From NCBI GenBank assembly GCA_910579615.1, contig CAJTUA010000001.1, forward strand, positions 1 to 64,000: a DNA stretch of 64,000 nt. Reading direction: 5' to 3'. This stretch comes from an uncultured Lachnospiraceae bacterium. GTDB lineage: Bacteria; Bacillota; Clostridia; Lachnospirales; Lachnospiraceae. Positions 26,019 to 35,147 of the stretch are shown piece by piece (positions within the stretch are counted from its first letter, which is position 1; every line of letters starts with the position of its first letter). The notes beneath the pieces are model-generated. The model was not told the DNA's origin. It saw nothing but the letters and a program-made list of their open reading frames with translations, and ran no database searches. The position numbers and the translations under genes were made by a program.

Positions 26019-27359
26019 TTATGCTTCCTTCAAAGCCTCCAGCAGCTTTACGACGCGTTCCACCTTTTCCCTGCAAATCTCATCGGAAGCCGCCTCTACC
26101 ATAACACGGACCACCGGCTCGGTTCCGCTGCCGCGCACCAGAATCCTGCCGTTTCCGCCAAGCTCCTCCTTCACGCGCTCCACCTCGGCAAGCACTCCCG
26201 CATCCGCCATCGCCGCCTCCTTATCGGGCACGCGGACATTGACCAGAAGCTGCGGATAAATCACAAGCTCCTTTGCAAGCTCCGAAAGCTTCTGCTTCTT
26301 CTCCAGCATCACTTCCATAACCTTTAACGAGGTCAGGATACCATCCCCCGTCACGGCATGTTTGCTGAAAATGATATGCCCGGAATCCTCACCGCCAAGG
26401 CAATGTCCGTTCTTTACCATATTCTCGGAGACATATTTATCCCCGACCGCCGTCTTCTCATAGCGGATATTCTTCGCGTCAAGCGCCTTGTAAAGCCCGA
26501 AATTAGACATGATTGTCGTCACAATCGTGTCATTGTGCAGTTCGCCGCGCTCATGCATGTAACAGCCGCACAGATACATAATTGCATCCCCGGAAAGCAC
26601 CTTCCCGTTCTCGTCCACACACATACAGCGGTCCGCGTCGCCATCGTAGGCAAACCCGGCATCCAGTCCATTCTCCACCACGAATTTCTGCAGCTTTTCG
26701 ATGTGGGTCGAGCCGCACTGCGCATTGATATTTGTTCCGTCCGGCTCATTGCTCATCACGTAGGTTTTCGCGCCGAGCGTATCAAAAACCCCCTTCGCCA
26801 CGGTCGTAGCAGACCCGTTTGCAAGGTCAAGCCCGATTTTCATATCGCCAAAGGAGCGCGTCGCAAGCGAAATCAGGTAACCGATATAGCGGTGCCTGCC
26901 AATCGAATAATCCACCGTGCGCCCGACGTTCTCCCGCACCGCATAAGGCAGTTCCTGCGTCTTTTTGTCTAGGTACGCCTCAATCTCCTCCTCAACCGAC
27001 GCCTCAAGCTTGTAACCCTTGCCATTGATTATTTTGATTCCATTGTCATAATAAGGGTTATGGCTCGCCGAAATCATGATGCCGCAGTCAAAATCCTCAC
27101 TGCGCACAACAAAGGAAACACTCGGGGTCGGTGTTACATGCAGCAGATATACATCCGCCCCGCTCGCCGTAAGCCCCGCGGAAAGCGCATCCTCAAACAT
27201 ATAACTTGAGCGGCGCGTATCCTTGCCAATCACAATCTTCGCCTTGTGCTCCTTCCCGTAATACCAGCCCAAAAACCTCCCCACCATAAACGCGTGCTCC
27301 ACCTTAAGGTCTACATTTGCCTCCCCGCGAAAACCATCTGTCCCGAAATATTTCCCCAT
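26019..27359 (-). CDS. glmM: Phosphoglucosamine mutase GlmM
   Basis: A 446-residue mutase converting glucosamine-6-phosphate to glucosamine-1-phosphate for UDP-GlcNAc and hence cell wall precursors. The active-site phosphoserine is in MISASHNPYYDNG (about residue 99), metal binding in DGDADRCM and phosphate binding in VRGSGTEPVVRV. The start MGKYFGTDGFRGE matches the family. A Met four codons upstream lies almost on the AAGGAG and is the alternative. UDP-GlcNAc made from its product also supplies neuC in the polysaccharide island. The gene has its own promoter at 27521-27549. Confidence 0.95.
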   Translation of the reverse strand: MGKYFGTDGFRGEANVDLKVEHAFMVGRFLGWYYGKEHKAKIVIGKDTRRSSYMFEDALSAGLTASGADVYLLHVTPTPSVSFVVRSEDFDCGIMISASHNPYYDNGIKIINGKGYKLEASVEEEIEAYLDKKTQELPYAVRENVGRTVDYSIGRHRYIGYLISLATRSFGDMKIGLDLANGSATTVAKGVFDTLGAKTYVMSNEPDGTNINAQCGSTHIEKLQKFVVENGLDAGFAYDGDADRCMCVDENGKVLSGDAIMYLCGCYMHERGELHNDTIVTTIMSNFGLYKALDAKNIRYEKTAVGDKYVSENMVKNGHCLGGEDSGHIIFSKHAVTGDGILTSLKVMEVMLEKKQKLSELAKELVIYPQLLVNVRVPDKEAAMADAGVLAEVERVKEELGGNGRILVRGSGTEPVVRVMVEAASDEICREKVERVVKLLEALKEA

Positions 27360-27520
27360 GCCTTTTGCCATGCTCCTTTCTTATTTTCAAATTCCATGTC
27401 CCAAAAAAACGGCAATCATTTATACTATCACTATTCTATGCGTTTCATTTTTCCACTTTCCCACATTCCCAGACATATTTATTTCCAATGCCTTCCCTGC
27501 CATGGTATACATATTTTCTG

Positions 27521-27549
27521 ATTGTACCATGCTTTTTTCCAAAATGCAA
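27521..27549 (-). promoter_or_regulatory. Promoter of glmM
   Basis: Minus strand TTGCAT (27544-27549), 17-base spacer, TACAAT (27521-27526) with extended TG. The 5' leader would be about 155 bases. Confidence 0.6.
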
Positions 27550-27646
27550 GCAGCCCGCCTGTTTTTTTCCAAAACCACAAAGCGGACTGCCTGCAAACGC
27601 ATTTCCCTAAAAACACTGCAAAATTTTCTGTTCCCGTGGGACCTTC

Positions 27647-28717
27647 CTACTCCTTTGCACGGTCAATCTCGTTTCGCACCTCCTGCATCTGGTAATCCAA
27701 CATCTCAATCGAATCCGCGCAGGCTTTCAGCTTTTTCACAATCTCCTCCGCATTCTGCACATCCTTCTTATATTTTAACTTGTGCTCAAGACTTGCCCAG
27801 AAATCCATCGCAATCGTGCGGAACTGCACCTCCACCTTCCGGTAAATTTTCTCGCTCGAAAGAAAAATCGGTATCTCAATGATAATATGTAAGCTCCGGT
27901 AACCGTTGGATTTCGGGCTCTTGATATAATCCTTCTTTTTTAAAAGAATAATATCGTCCTGCCGGATAAAAAGCTCCACAAGCCGGTAAATATCATCCGG
28001 AAAGGAACAGATAACCCGCACCCCCGCGACATCCGCCAATTTTTCCTTTATATTTTCCACCGTGGCAGGCAGTCCTTTGCGCGTCAGCTTCTCGTAGATG
28101 CTCTCAGGCGACTTCAGCCTGCTTTTTATCGACTCAAAGGGATTTCGGTTGTACTGCATCGAAAACTCCGCGTTCAAAATCCGCAGCTTCGTTTCCACCT
28201 CCATAATGGCACTCTGGTACTGCATCATCAAATCATTGAACGGCCTTCCCTCTTTCAGTTTTTCGGACTGCATCTGGATAATGCGGTATTGCCTGTGCAG
28301 GCGCTGTGTCTGCCGCTCCACCTGCTGTTCGAGTTTGTTTTTATAATTAAACAGCTCCACCGCATTTTTAATCCGGTTCCGGACAATCGTCATATCAAAC
28401 GGTTTGTGGATAAAATCCGAAACCCCCATCTCAAAGCAGCGGTTCTCCGTCTCGGTCGCCTGCTCGCCGCTTATGACAAGCACAGGGATGTTGCTAAGCC
28501 AACCGCACCGCTCCATCTCCTCAACCACCGCAAAACCGTCCATTTTTGGCATCTGCAAATCCAGAAGAATCGCCGCGATTTCATACTGGTATACCTGAAG
28601 CTTGCTTACTGCTTCCTCCCCATTCTCCGCAAGCTCCACAATATAGTCAACCTCAAGCATGTCTTTGAGCAATTCTCGGTTTACCGGCGCGTCATCCACC
28701 ACCAATATCCTTTGCAT
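27647..28717 (-). CDS. Response-regulator receiver fused to RelA/SpoT-type alarmone synthetase
   Basis: A 356-residue two-domain protein. Residues 1-120 are a CheY-like receiver with acidic pocket D8/D9, phospho-accepting D53 in LLDLQMPKMDG, and K105 in FIHKPFD. A helical, coiled-coil-like linker (about 121-190) follows. Residues about 195-330 form a RelA_SpoT synthetase domain: SRLKSPESIYEKLTRKG (ATP-binding basic motif), ADVAGVRVIC, SPKSNGYRSLH and the VEVQFRT-to-EHKLKYK block. No hydrolase domain is present, so it resembles a small alarmone synthetase put under phosphorylation control. The ATG with GGAGG five bases upstream was chosen; an upstream GTG lies within that ribosome site. No histidine kinase gene is nearby. 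Confidence 0.88.
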   Translation of the reverse strand: MQRILVVDDAPVNRELLKDMLEVDYIVELAENGEEAVSKLQVYQYEIAAILLDLQMPKMDGFAVVEEMERCGWLSNIPVLVISGEQATETENRCFEMGVSDFIHKPFDMTIVRNRIKNAVELFNYKNKLEQQVERQTQRLHRQYRIIQMQSEKLKEGRPFNDLMMQYQSAIMEVETKLRILNAEFSMQYNRNPFESIKSRLKSPESIYEKLTRKGLPATVENIKEKLADVAGVRVICSFPDDIYRLVELFIRQDDIILLKKKDYIKSPKSNGYRSLHIIIEIPIFLSSEKIYRKVEVQFRTIAMDFWASLEHKLKYKKDVQNAEEIVKKLKACADSIEMLDYQMQEVRNEIDRAKE

Positions 28718-28965
28718 AAAAACCTCCACGCTCCCCTGCCTGTGCTTTTATGTACACACATTTTCACGCCCGCACGCATAAAAATCCCTGCGCACAGGCG
28801 TGTCAACGCATCATAAACCACTTCCCGGAAGGTTCGCTTCTTTCTTCATCAAAATTCTCACACATCAAATCTATCGTATATTCTCCGCCCTGTTTATTTA
28901 ATTTTACCATATTTTCAGGCTGAAATCCACTAAAATTTTAGAATTTTGACAAATTTTCGACGTCT

Positions 28966-30741
28966 TTATAACACATCGCCGGATATTTCCTGTCCGGGCG
29001 CACACAAAAGCTTCAAAAACCCATCCACAGGCATACTCCCCATATCCCCCTTTTGCCTGTCACGGACGGAAACGCTGCCCTCTTTCCTCTCGTTCTCCCC
29101 GACAATCAGCAAATATGGCACCCGCTCCATCCTTGCCTCGCGAATCTTATACCCAATTTTTTCCGCCCGGACGTCCACCTCACAGCGAATCCCCGCCGCC
29201 TTCAAAATCCCTTCCACTTCATGCGCATAACCCACAAAACGGTCAGAAATCGGCAGCAGCTTTGCCTGCACAGGGGCAAGCCATAGCGGGAACTTTCCTG
29301 CATAATGCTCAATCAGAATCCCGATAAAGCGCTCCATTGAGCCAAACACGACCCGGTGAACCATAATCGGCTGGTGTTTTTTCCCATCTGCCCCCATATA
29401 CTCCGCCCCAAAACGTGCTGGAAGCTGGAAATCCGACTGGATGGAACCGCACTGCCATCTCCTCCCAAGCGAATCCTCCAGATGGAAATCAATTTTTGGC
29501 CCGTAAAATGCACCATCCCCCTCATTGACCGTGTAGGAACAACCCATATCCTCAAGCGCCTCCCGCAGCCCGTTTGTGGCAAGCTCCCAGTCCTCATCAC
29601 TGCCAATCGAATTTTCCGGTCTCGTTGACAGCTCAATATGGTACTTGAACCCAAACCTGGAATACACCTCGTCAATCAGGCGCACCACGCCCTGTATCTC
29701 CCCCTGAATCTGCTCCGGCATCATGAAAATATGTGCATCATCCTGCGTAAAACACCGCGCGCGCATCAGCCCGTGCAGCACTCCCGATTTCTCGTTGCGG
29801 TGCACCACCCCAAGCTCCCCGACACGCATTGGAAGGTCACGCCAGGAGCGCGGCCTGCTCTTATACACAAGCATGGCACCCGGGCAATTCATCGGCTTTA
29901 ACGCGAAATCCGCGCCGTCAACCTCCGACGTATACATCGTTTCACGGTAATGCTCCCAGTGCCCCGATGTTTCCCATAAGCTTTTGTTTAACATGATTGG
30001 TGTTGCAATCTCCACATAGCCCTCCCGCGCGTGGATTTTCCGCCAGTAATCCATCAGCAGGTTTTTCAAAACCAATCCTTTTGGCAGATAGAACGGCAAT
30101 CCCGGTCCTTCGTCAAACATTTCAAACAATTCCAGCTCCCTGCCAAGCTTTCGGTGGTCACGCTTTTTCGCCTCCTCACGCCGCTTTAAATATTCCGAAA
30201 GCATCTCCTGGTTCGGAAATGCCACCCCATAGATTCTCGTCAGCATCTTATTTTTCTCATCGCCCCGCCAGTACGCCCCGGCAACGGACAGCAGCTTCAC
30301 CGCCTTTACTGCACTCGTATACGCCACATGCGGTCCTGCGCAAAACTCCACATACTCTCCCTGCTGATAAAAGCTTAACGCCTCCCCTTCTGGAATCCCG
30401 CAAATCAGCTCCTCCTTATATGGTTCTGCCTTCTCCCCCATGTACTTTAACGCTTCCTCCCTGCCCATCGTAAACGTGCGCAGCTGCAAATTCTCCTTTA
30501 CGATTTTTTTCATCTCCTGTTCGATTCCCTCCAGGTTTTCTGCCGAAAACTCGAAATTAAATTCGAAATCATAGTAAAACCCATCCGCAACCGCAGGCCC
30601 AATGGCACATTTCGTTTCCGGATACAGCCTTTTTACCGCCTGTGCCAGAATATGCGCCGCCGTGTGCCAAAATGCCTTTTTTCCAAGCTCCTCCTCAAAT
30701 GATGCCTCACAGATGGAACCATCCCTCATACAAATTTTCAT
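28966..30741 (-). CDS. thrS: Threonyl-tRNA synthetase without TGS domain
   Basis: A 591-residue class II synthetase charging tRNA-Thr. Parts in order: the second additional (editing) domain with HTAAHILAQAV and the C-x3-H zinc-like region EFCAGPHV, the catalytic core with motif 2 FRNEKSG-like VVHRNEKSGVLHG, motif 3 GSMERFIGILIEHYAG, and the anticodon-binding C-terminus. The N-terminal TGS domain usual for this enzyme is missing: the protein begins almost at the editing domain. The start at 30741 has a good GAAAGGA site. Expression is controlled by the T-box leader just upstream. Confidence 0.94.
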   Translation of the reverse strand: MKICMRDGSICEASFEEELGKKAFWHTAAHILAQAVKRLYPETKCAIGPAVADGFYYDFEFNFEFSAENLEGIEQEMKKIVKENLQLRTFTMGREEALKYMGEKAEPYKEELICGIPEGEALSFYQQGEYVEFCAGPHVAYTSAVKAVKLLSVAGAYWRGDEKNKMLTRIYGVAFPNQEMLSEYLKRREEAKKRDHRKLGRELELFEMFDEGPGLPFYLPKGLVLKNLLMDYWRKIHAREGYVEIATPIMLNKSLWETSGHWEHYRETMYTSEVDGADFALKPMNCPGAMLVYKSRPRSWRDLPMRVGELGVVHRNEKSGVLHGLMRARCFTQDDAHIFMMPEQIQGEIQGVVRLIDEVYSRFGFKYHIELSTRPENSIGSDEDWELATNGLREALEDMGCSYTVNEGDGAFYGPKIDFHLEDSLGRRWQCGSIQSDFQLPARFGAEYMGADGKKHQPIMVHRVVFGSMERFIGILIEHYAGKFPLWLAPVQAKLLPISDRFVGYAHEVEGILKAAGIRCEVDVRAEKIGYKIREARMERVPYLLIVGENERKEGSVSVRDRQKGDMGSMPVDGFLKLLCAPGQEISGDVL

Positions 30742-30810
30742 GTTTCCCGTCCTTTCCTGACCATTCCCTGGCCAATGCATGATATTTATAGATTTGTAAT
30801 CAGCAAAAGG

Positions 30811-31076
30811 AAAAGCACCCTTGCGGGCACAGCAAAAATGCCATGTCCTTAAGGGTGCTCTCATGCACGGTTCCACCTTAATTTTTCACTTCAGGTTCCA
30901 ACAAACCCTAACCTTTAACGCAGGTATACGTCGGCGCTTACTCTGCTTTGGGCACCGCGGCTCCAGAATGGTTTTCACAAAGAATCCGCATAAGCATCTT
31001 CCACCAATGTGATGCTCTCTCTGGATGCGATGGGCTTTGTTACTTGTTTCCGTCATTGCTTTTCCTATGCTAATTA
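30811..31076 (-). ncRNA. T-box leader controlling thrS
   Basis: The minus strand carries the T-box antiterminator sequence AAGGTGGAACCGTGC (30865-30880), close to the AGGGTGGNACCGCG consensus. A terminator hairpin AGCACCCTT/AAGGGTGCT with following T-rich run lies at 30814-30859. The long upstream part should form stem I, and an ACC threonine codon occurs in it, near the AAAACCATT segment. Uncharged tRNA-Thr binding would favour the antiterminator and raise thrS expression. Confidence 0.88.
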
Positions 31077-31081
31077 TGGTC

Positions 31082-31110
31082 ATTATAACAGGAAGACGGA
31101 AAAATGTCAA
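31082..31110 (-). promoter_or_regulatory. Consensus promoter of the T-box/thrS transcript
   Basis: TTGACA (31105-31110 on the minus strand), 17-base spacer, TATAAT (31082-31087). Both boxes are perfect matches to the vegetative sigma-factor consensus. Confidence 0.8.
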
Positions 31111-31144
31111 GGAGTTTGTGCACTAATATTTCGTAAAACAGCTT

Positions 31145-32605
31145 CTACGCGTGCGGGAACTCCCTTGAGTACGAATAAATCCTGACATACTGCTTCATCT
31201 TCTGATACAAATCCTGCATCTGTTCCTCCGTTATGTCGCCGCAGACCGTAAATTCTCTCACCCTGCTGCCTGCAAACACTTCAAAATCCTGCCGCACCCC
31301 CGCTGCCATCCCTACATTTTCAAGGCATGGATGGTTTTTATAAATCCCCACATCCACCACCGGATAGATGAAATTCTTTAACTTTACAAGCTTTGGCACT
31401 GCAAAAAGCCCTTCCTCATTCCGCGCCGCCGCCCCAAGATGAAATTCCGTAAGCTTTGGCAGCGCCTTAAGAAAATCCAAATCGTCCAGCACATGCCAGC
31501 ACAAATCCAGTTTTTTTAGATGTTTCAGCGCTGTAAGGAAACAGCCGTCATGCAGCCCCATCCTCTCGATTCGCAGCTCCCAAAGCCCCGTAAATGCTGC
31601 CAGCTCTTCCGGCTTTATCCCCGTAACCTCCCGAACCTGAAGGCTTTTTAATGTCTTTATCACAGAAAGCTTCTGCAGCCCGAACGCATCCATCACATTC
31701 AGCCCCAGCTCCTTTAGCGCAGGCGCTGCCGCAAGCGCCATAAGACCTTCCCCGGAAAACGTACACCGCGCCATAATCAGCTTTTTGAGCTGCCCCGCCT
31801 TCGCGATGCTCCCAAAATTTACCAATTCACAATCGTGCAGGATAAGCTCCTTTAAATTCTCCATCTGGCCAAACAGCGTACAGTCCACGGTTTCGTTGGA
31901 AAGCCGCATAATTTTTTCCTTTGCCAAAACACTTTTTGCCACCGCCTGGCACATATAATGCTTTTGCCAAAAACCCGCCGGAAGGGAAATTTCCACCGAA
32001 CTGCCTTCCCCTGCTGGTTCGGTCAGTTTCTCCAGTGAGTTAAACAAATGCCCGGAAGCCTCCATCAAAAATGCTTCCTCCTCATCCGCCGCATCTACGG
32101 TAAGAACGCCTTCTCTTAACCATCCTGTCATTATCCCAAAAAAATCATCCATGCCATCCGCCAGAAGATAGGTCTGGTCAAAATCATAATCCACCGTGAT
32201 AATCTGCCCGGATTTCCCGGATTTTGCCGGGGATAAATCCAGCACAAGGAATGCCCTGCTGCCGTCAAAGGCGAACGGAATCCAGCAAAGCTCACACATT
32301 GGCGCCTCCTGAATTGCCCTTGTCCCCATCGCCGTCAGCTCATCCTCCGCCCTCCTGAAAAAATCAAGTTCCAGAAGCACGCTCTTAACAGGAAGAAATT
32401 CCAGCCCTGCAAAAAATCCGGTCTCCCTGGACAAATCCGTTCCGTCAAACGTTCGGTATAGCTCCACAAAATCTGCCGGGAGCGCGCAGCCTGCGGCCGT
32501 TTCCAACTGCAAAATTTCCTCCTCTTTTGCCCCGGCATTCAGACGCTTCCGAATGTCCGGAAAAATAGATTGTAATTCTTTGAGATAATTTTCTAAATTT
32601 TTCAT
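31145..32605 (-). CDS. SUKH (SMI1/KNR4) domain plus leucine-rich-repeat protein
   Basis: A 486-residue cytoplasmic protein. The N-terminal 160 residues carry a SUKH/SMI1-KNR4 domain: LETAAGCALPADFVELYRTFDG and the later CWIPFAFDGSRAFLVLDL are typical. The rest (about 230-450) has leucine-rich repeats such as LKELILHDCELVNFG and LTEFHLGAAARN. SUKH domains are frequent in immunity proteins of polymorphic toxin systems, and LRR tails there often act in target recognition. No toxin gene is seen beside it. The ATG has no clear ribosome site, so it may be coupled to the SUFU gene whose stop is 46 bases upstream. Confidence 0.75.
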   Translation of the reverse strand: MKNLENYLKELQSIFPDIRKRLNAGAKEEEILQLETAAGCALPADFVELYRTFDGTDLSRETGFFAGLEFLPVKSVLLELDFFRRAEDELTAMGTRAIQEAPMCELCWIPFAFDGSRAFLVLDLSPAKSGKSGQIITVDYDFDQTYLLADGMDDFFGIMTGWLREGVLTVDAADEEEAFLMEASGHLFNSLEKLTEPAGEGSSVEISLPAGFWQKHYMCQAVAKSVLAKEKIMRLSNETVDCTLFGQMENLKELILHDCELVNFGSIAKAGQLKKLIMARCTFSGEGLMALAAAPALKELGLNVMDAFGLQKLSVIKTLKSLQVREVTGIKPEELAAFTGLWELRIERMGLHDGCFLTALKHLKKLDLCWHVLDDLDFLKALPKLTEFHLGAAARNEEGLFAVPKLVKLKNFIYPVVDVGIYKNHPCLENVGMAAGVRQDFEVFAGSRVREFTVCGDITEEQMQDLYQKMKQYVRIYSYSREFPHA

Positions 32606-32651
32606 GATATTATGTTTTATTTTGAGTTCCGTATGTACGGGTCACATGCTG

Positions 32652-33317
32652 TTACAAATATGATTTTGTACGGTTTAAGTCGGTTACCAGGTCGGGATTG
32701 TCCTTCTTCATCCGCTCCACCAACACTTGCCCCAACTCAGGATTCTCAATTATTGCCTCAAGCTCTTTCTGTGTAATCCCCACAAGCTGCATGAAATCTG
32801 TGCGCCCGTAAACCGTATCCACGCCCTCCACCTCGGTATCATTGACAATCAAAAGCCCTGTGACGGCAGACTCCCTCTCCGCACAAATGGAAGCCCCGCC
32901 AAAAGAAACATACTGGAACGGCTGGAAAAATTTTTCCTGTTGGTATGTATAGCGCGCAAGATTCCCCAACAGCCCAATCGCCCACATACATTTTTCATTC
33001 TCCGTCTCTGCCAGCTTTATGGTCATCTCATAGCCCCATTTGCTCCATTCGCCGCCGAACGCCTCCTCATCAAAATACAGCTCCGTCATACCGAAGGTTA
33101 CGATATGCTTATAGCCCTTCTTTGAGGTATAAATGGTGTAACCGTCCAGATAATCCTCCCCTCCAAACCCCACCCTTGCCAATAATTTCGTGGCATAATG
33201 GTCACTAGTGCAGCCCGGGTCAGCATACACCTTCCCAAAGGCATCCTCGATTGCTTCCCAACCCGGTGCCCACTCCTCGTCCTCTTTCCCTAATCTCTGA
33301 AATTCCTCCAACGTCAT
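32652..33317 (-). CDS. Suppressor-of-fused (SUFU) domain protein
   Basis: A 221-residue protein with the bacterial SUFU fold. Recognisable segments are GWEAIEDAFGKVY, HYATKLLARVGFGG, VTFGMTELYFDEEA and WGYEMTIKLAE. In bacteria these domains are mostly found as immunity or partner proteins of contact-dependent toxin systems; the actual partner here is unknown. The start has GGGGG about seven bases before the ATG; an in-frame open extension reaches 33419 without a better site. A consensus promoter lies at 33375-33403. It is followed by the SUKH-LRR gene in a two-gene operon. Confidence 0.8.
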   Translation of the reverse strand: MTLEEFQRLGKEDEEWAPGWEAIEDAFGKVYADPGCTSDHYATKLLARVGFGGEDYLDGYTIYTSKKGYKHIVTFGMTELYFDEEAFGGEWSKWGYEMTIKLAETENEKCMWAIGLLGNLARYTYQQEKFFQPFQYVSFGGASICAERESAVTGLLIVNDTEVEGVDTVYGRTDFMQLVGITQKELEAIIENPELGQVLVERMKKDNPDLVTDLNRTKSYL

Positions 33318-33374
33318 ACGATATCCCCCTTTCTTTCCCTCCGCCATTTTTCGTACTGTCCGGACTCTAATCCC

Positions 33375-33403
33375 ATTATAGATTTTGCAGGATTCTCTGT
33401 CAA
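33375..33403 (-). promoter_or_regulatory. Promoter of the SUFU-SUKH operon
   Basis: Minus strand TTGACA (33398-33403), 17-base spacer, TATAAT (33375-33380), about 60 bases before the start codon. Confidence 0.75.
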
Positions 33404-33462
33404 GGACAAGACTGTACAAATATTTTGTCCCCTGAAAGCTTTACCTGAAAAACCACCAGAAA

Positions 33463-33492
33463 TTGACGGTGTCTCTCTTCATATGCTACAAT
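33463..33492 (+). promoter_or_regulatory. Promoter of the sigma factor operon
   Basis: TTGACG (33463-33468), 18-base spacer, TACAAT (33487-33492). The leader to the start codon is about 130 bases and contains a short AGGGCA/TGCCCT stem. Confidence 0.6.
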
Positions 33493-33626
33493 GCAGTATA
33501 ATTGAAATATTTTTCTGGTGAAAGGGCATCTTTGCCCTATATCCAAATCCGGCAAAAAATTTACCAAAAAACCAGGTTGGATTTTTCATTTTTTCCTGTC
33601 TTATTTAATAGAAGGAGGTGAACACA

Positions 33627-34187
33627 ATGGACGATTCCGACATCATTGCCCTATATTTTGACCGGGATGAATCCGCCATCCCACAGACCGCCGCCAAATA
33701 CGGCACGTACTGCTACGCCATCGCCGAACATATTCTTGCAAACCATGAGGATTCGGAAGAATGTGTCAATGATACCTGGCTCCATGCATGGAATGCCATG
33801 CCGCCGACACACCCCGCGCACCTGAAATTATTTTTGGCACGCATCGCGCGCAACCTTGCATTCAACCGTTTCCATGCGCGAAAAACAGCCAGGCGCGGCA
33901 GCGGGGAAATGCTGCTTGTGCTCGATGAACTTGCAGAAACCATCGCCGACGCGCGGACAACGGAAGGTGTGGTTGAAGAAAAGGAGCTTTCCGGCTGCAT
34001 CAGCCGCTTCCTGCACACCCTGCCGGAACGCGACTGCGGAATTTTCTTAAAGCGTTATTTTTATGTTTTACCCGTGCGGGAAATCGCGGCACAGTACCAG
34101 CTTTCCGAAAAGCACACCAGCACAGCCCTTTCCCGGACAAGAAAAAAACTGGCTGCTTATTTGAGGAAGGAAGGGTATTTTCTATGA
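33627..34187 (+). CDS. ECF-type RNA polymerase sigma factor
   Basis: A 186-residue sigma-70 family protein of the extracytoplasmic-function type. Region 2 covers about residues 10-85, with EECVNDTWLHAWNAMPP resembling the 2.3-2.4 helix. Region 4 is at the C-terminus with VREIAAQYQLSEKHTSTALS as helix-turn-helix. The ATG stands after AAGGAGGTGAACACA; an upstream in-frame GTG overlaps the ribosome site and is rejected. The next gene, 47 bases downstream, encodes a membrane protein that is a likely anti-sigma or sensing partner. Confidence 0.88.
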   Translation: MDDSDIIALYFDRDESAIPQTAAKYGTYCYAIAEHILANHEDSEECVNDTWLHAWNAMPPTHPAHLKLFLARIARNLAFNRFHARKTARRGSGEMLLVLDELAETIADARTTEGVVEEKELSGCISRFLHTLPERDCGIFLKRYFYVLPVREIAAQYQLSEKHTSTALSRTRKKLAAYLRKEGYFL

Positions 34188-34234
34188 AAACCTTCTGACC
34201 AAAAATATGATTTTAATACGAATGGAGGTTTCCT

Positions 34235-35062
34235 ATGAAACAAGAAATGCTATTAAAACAAGAAAAATTATTTGAAGCCATCGGACATGTTGACGATGCA
34301 CTGCTTGCACGGCTTTCATCTCCGGAAAGTATATCCGATGCACCGCCAGGACATCTGCCGAAGAGCAAACCACAGGCAAAAACCCGGTTTGCCCTCGCCT
34401 TTTGCGCCGCCTGCCTGGTATTCGCGGCATTTTTCCTTCCAAAGTTTTTGGGCAGGAAAAGCGCGGACTTTTTCCAGCTCTCCGATGCCTCCCACGGCGT
34501 GAAAGTCTCGCTTATGGAAAAACCACCAGAAGTTATGGTCAATTCTTCCGGCGACCTTATCTGGCTAACGGAGGAGCAATTGTTTACCCACTTTAACACG
34601 GATATTTTTAAAGGAAATATCACGGATATCCAGAACATTATCCTCGACTTTAACGGCGAGAAAGAATACGGTGCCATCGCCTCCATCTATGTGGAAAAGG
34701 TATTCCGCGGAAACTGCCAGACCGGGGATACGGTAAAAATGCTTCTGCCCTGCATGATTGACGTAGAAGGGCTTTGGGTATCCGGCACAGATGTGGTTTC
34801 TAAAATGCGCGTTGGTATGCATGGCATTTTTATGCCGATGGTTTACGATGATTATAGCTTCCGGGAGGAAAATGGCGCACGGCTCTTACTTACCGACCTT
34901 GTCCCTTACGGCCTTGCGGACGGCGAACGGTACTGCTTCCTACAGACGCAGGACGGTCTGGTTTTTGCCCGTTTTGCCTATGAGAGCATCGCAGAGGCAT
35001 CTTCACTCGCCGAAATTGAAAATTATATTGAAAAAATGTTGGAAAAGGTTTCAGAACAATGA
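34235..35062 (+). CDS. Single-pass membrane protein, probable anti-sigma partner
   Basis: A 275-residue protein with a cytoplasmic N-terminus of about 50 residues, one membrane helix at about 52-68 (LAFCAACLVFAAFFLPKFLG), and an extracytoplasmic beta-rich domain. It has no recognised enzymatic motif. The position directly behind a sigma factor gene and the topology fit an anti-sigma factor, but the N-terminus lacks a zinc-binding anti-sigma signature. GGAGG lies upstream of the ATG. A terminator follows at 35071-35123. Confidence 0.6.
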   Translation: MKQEMLLKQEKLFEAIGHVDDALLARLSSPESISDAPPGHLPKSKPQAKTRFALAFCAACLVFAAFFLPKFLGRKSADFFQLSDASHGVKVSLMEKPPEVMVNSSGDLIWLTEEQLFTHFNTDIFKGNITDIQNIILDFNGEKEYGAIASIYVEKVFRGNCQTGDTVKMLLPCMIDVEGLWVSGTDVVSKMRVGMHGIFMPMVYDDYSFREENGARLLLTDLVPYGLADGERYCFLQTQDGLVFARFAYESIAEASSLAEIENYIEKMLEKVSEQ

Positions 35063-35070
35063 TTTCACCG

Positions 35071-35123
35071 CAGGGGCGCGCAAATGGCAGGGATTTTTTT
35101 TGCGCGCCCTGTGTTGCTTTTTT
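35071..35123 (+). terminator. Terminator of the sigma factor operon
   Basis: CAGGGGCGCGCAAA (35071-35084) pairs with TTTGCGCGCCCTG (35098-35110) with one bulge, followed by a run of seven Ts at 35117-35123. Confidence 0.7.
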
Positions 35124-35147
35124 TCGATAATTTATCAGCAAGAATCG

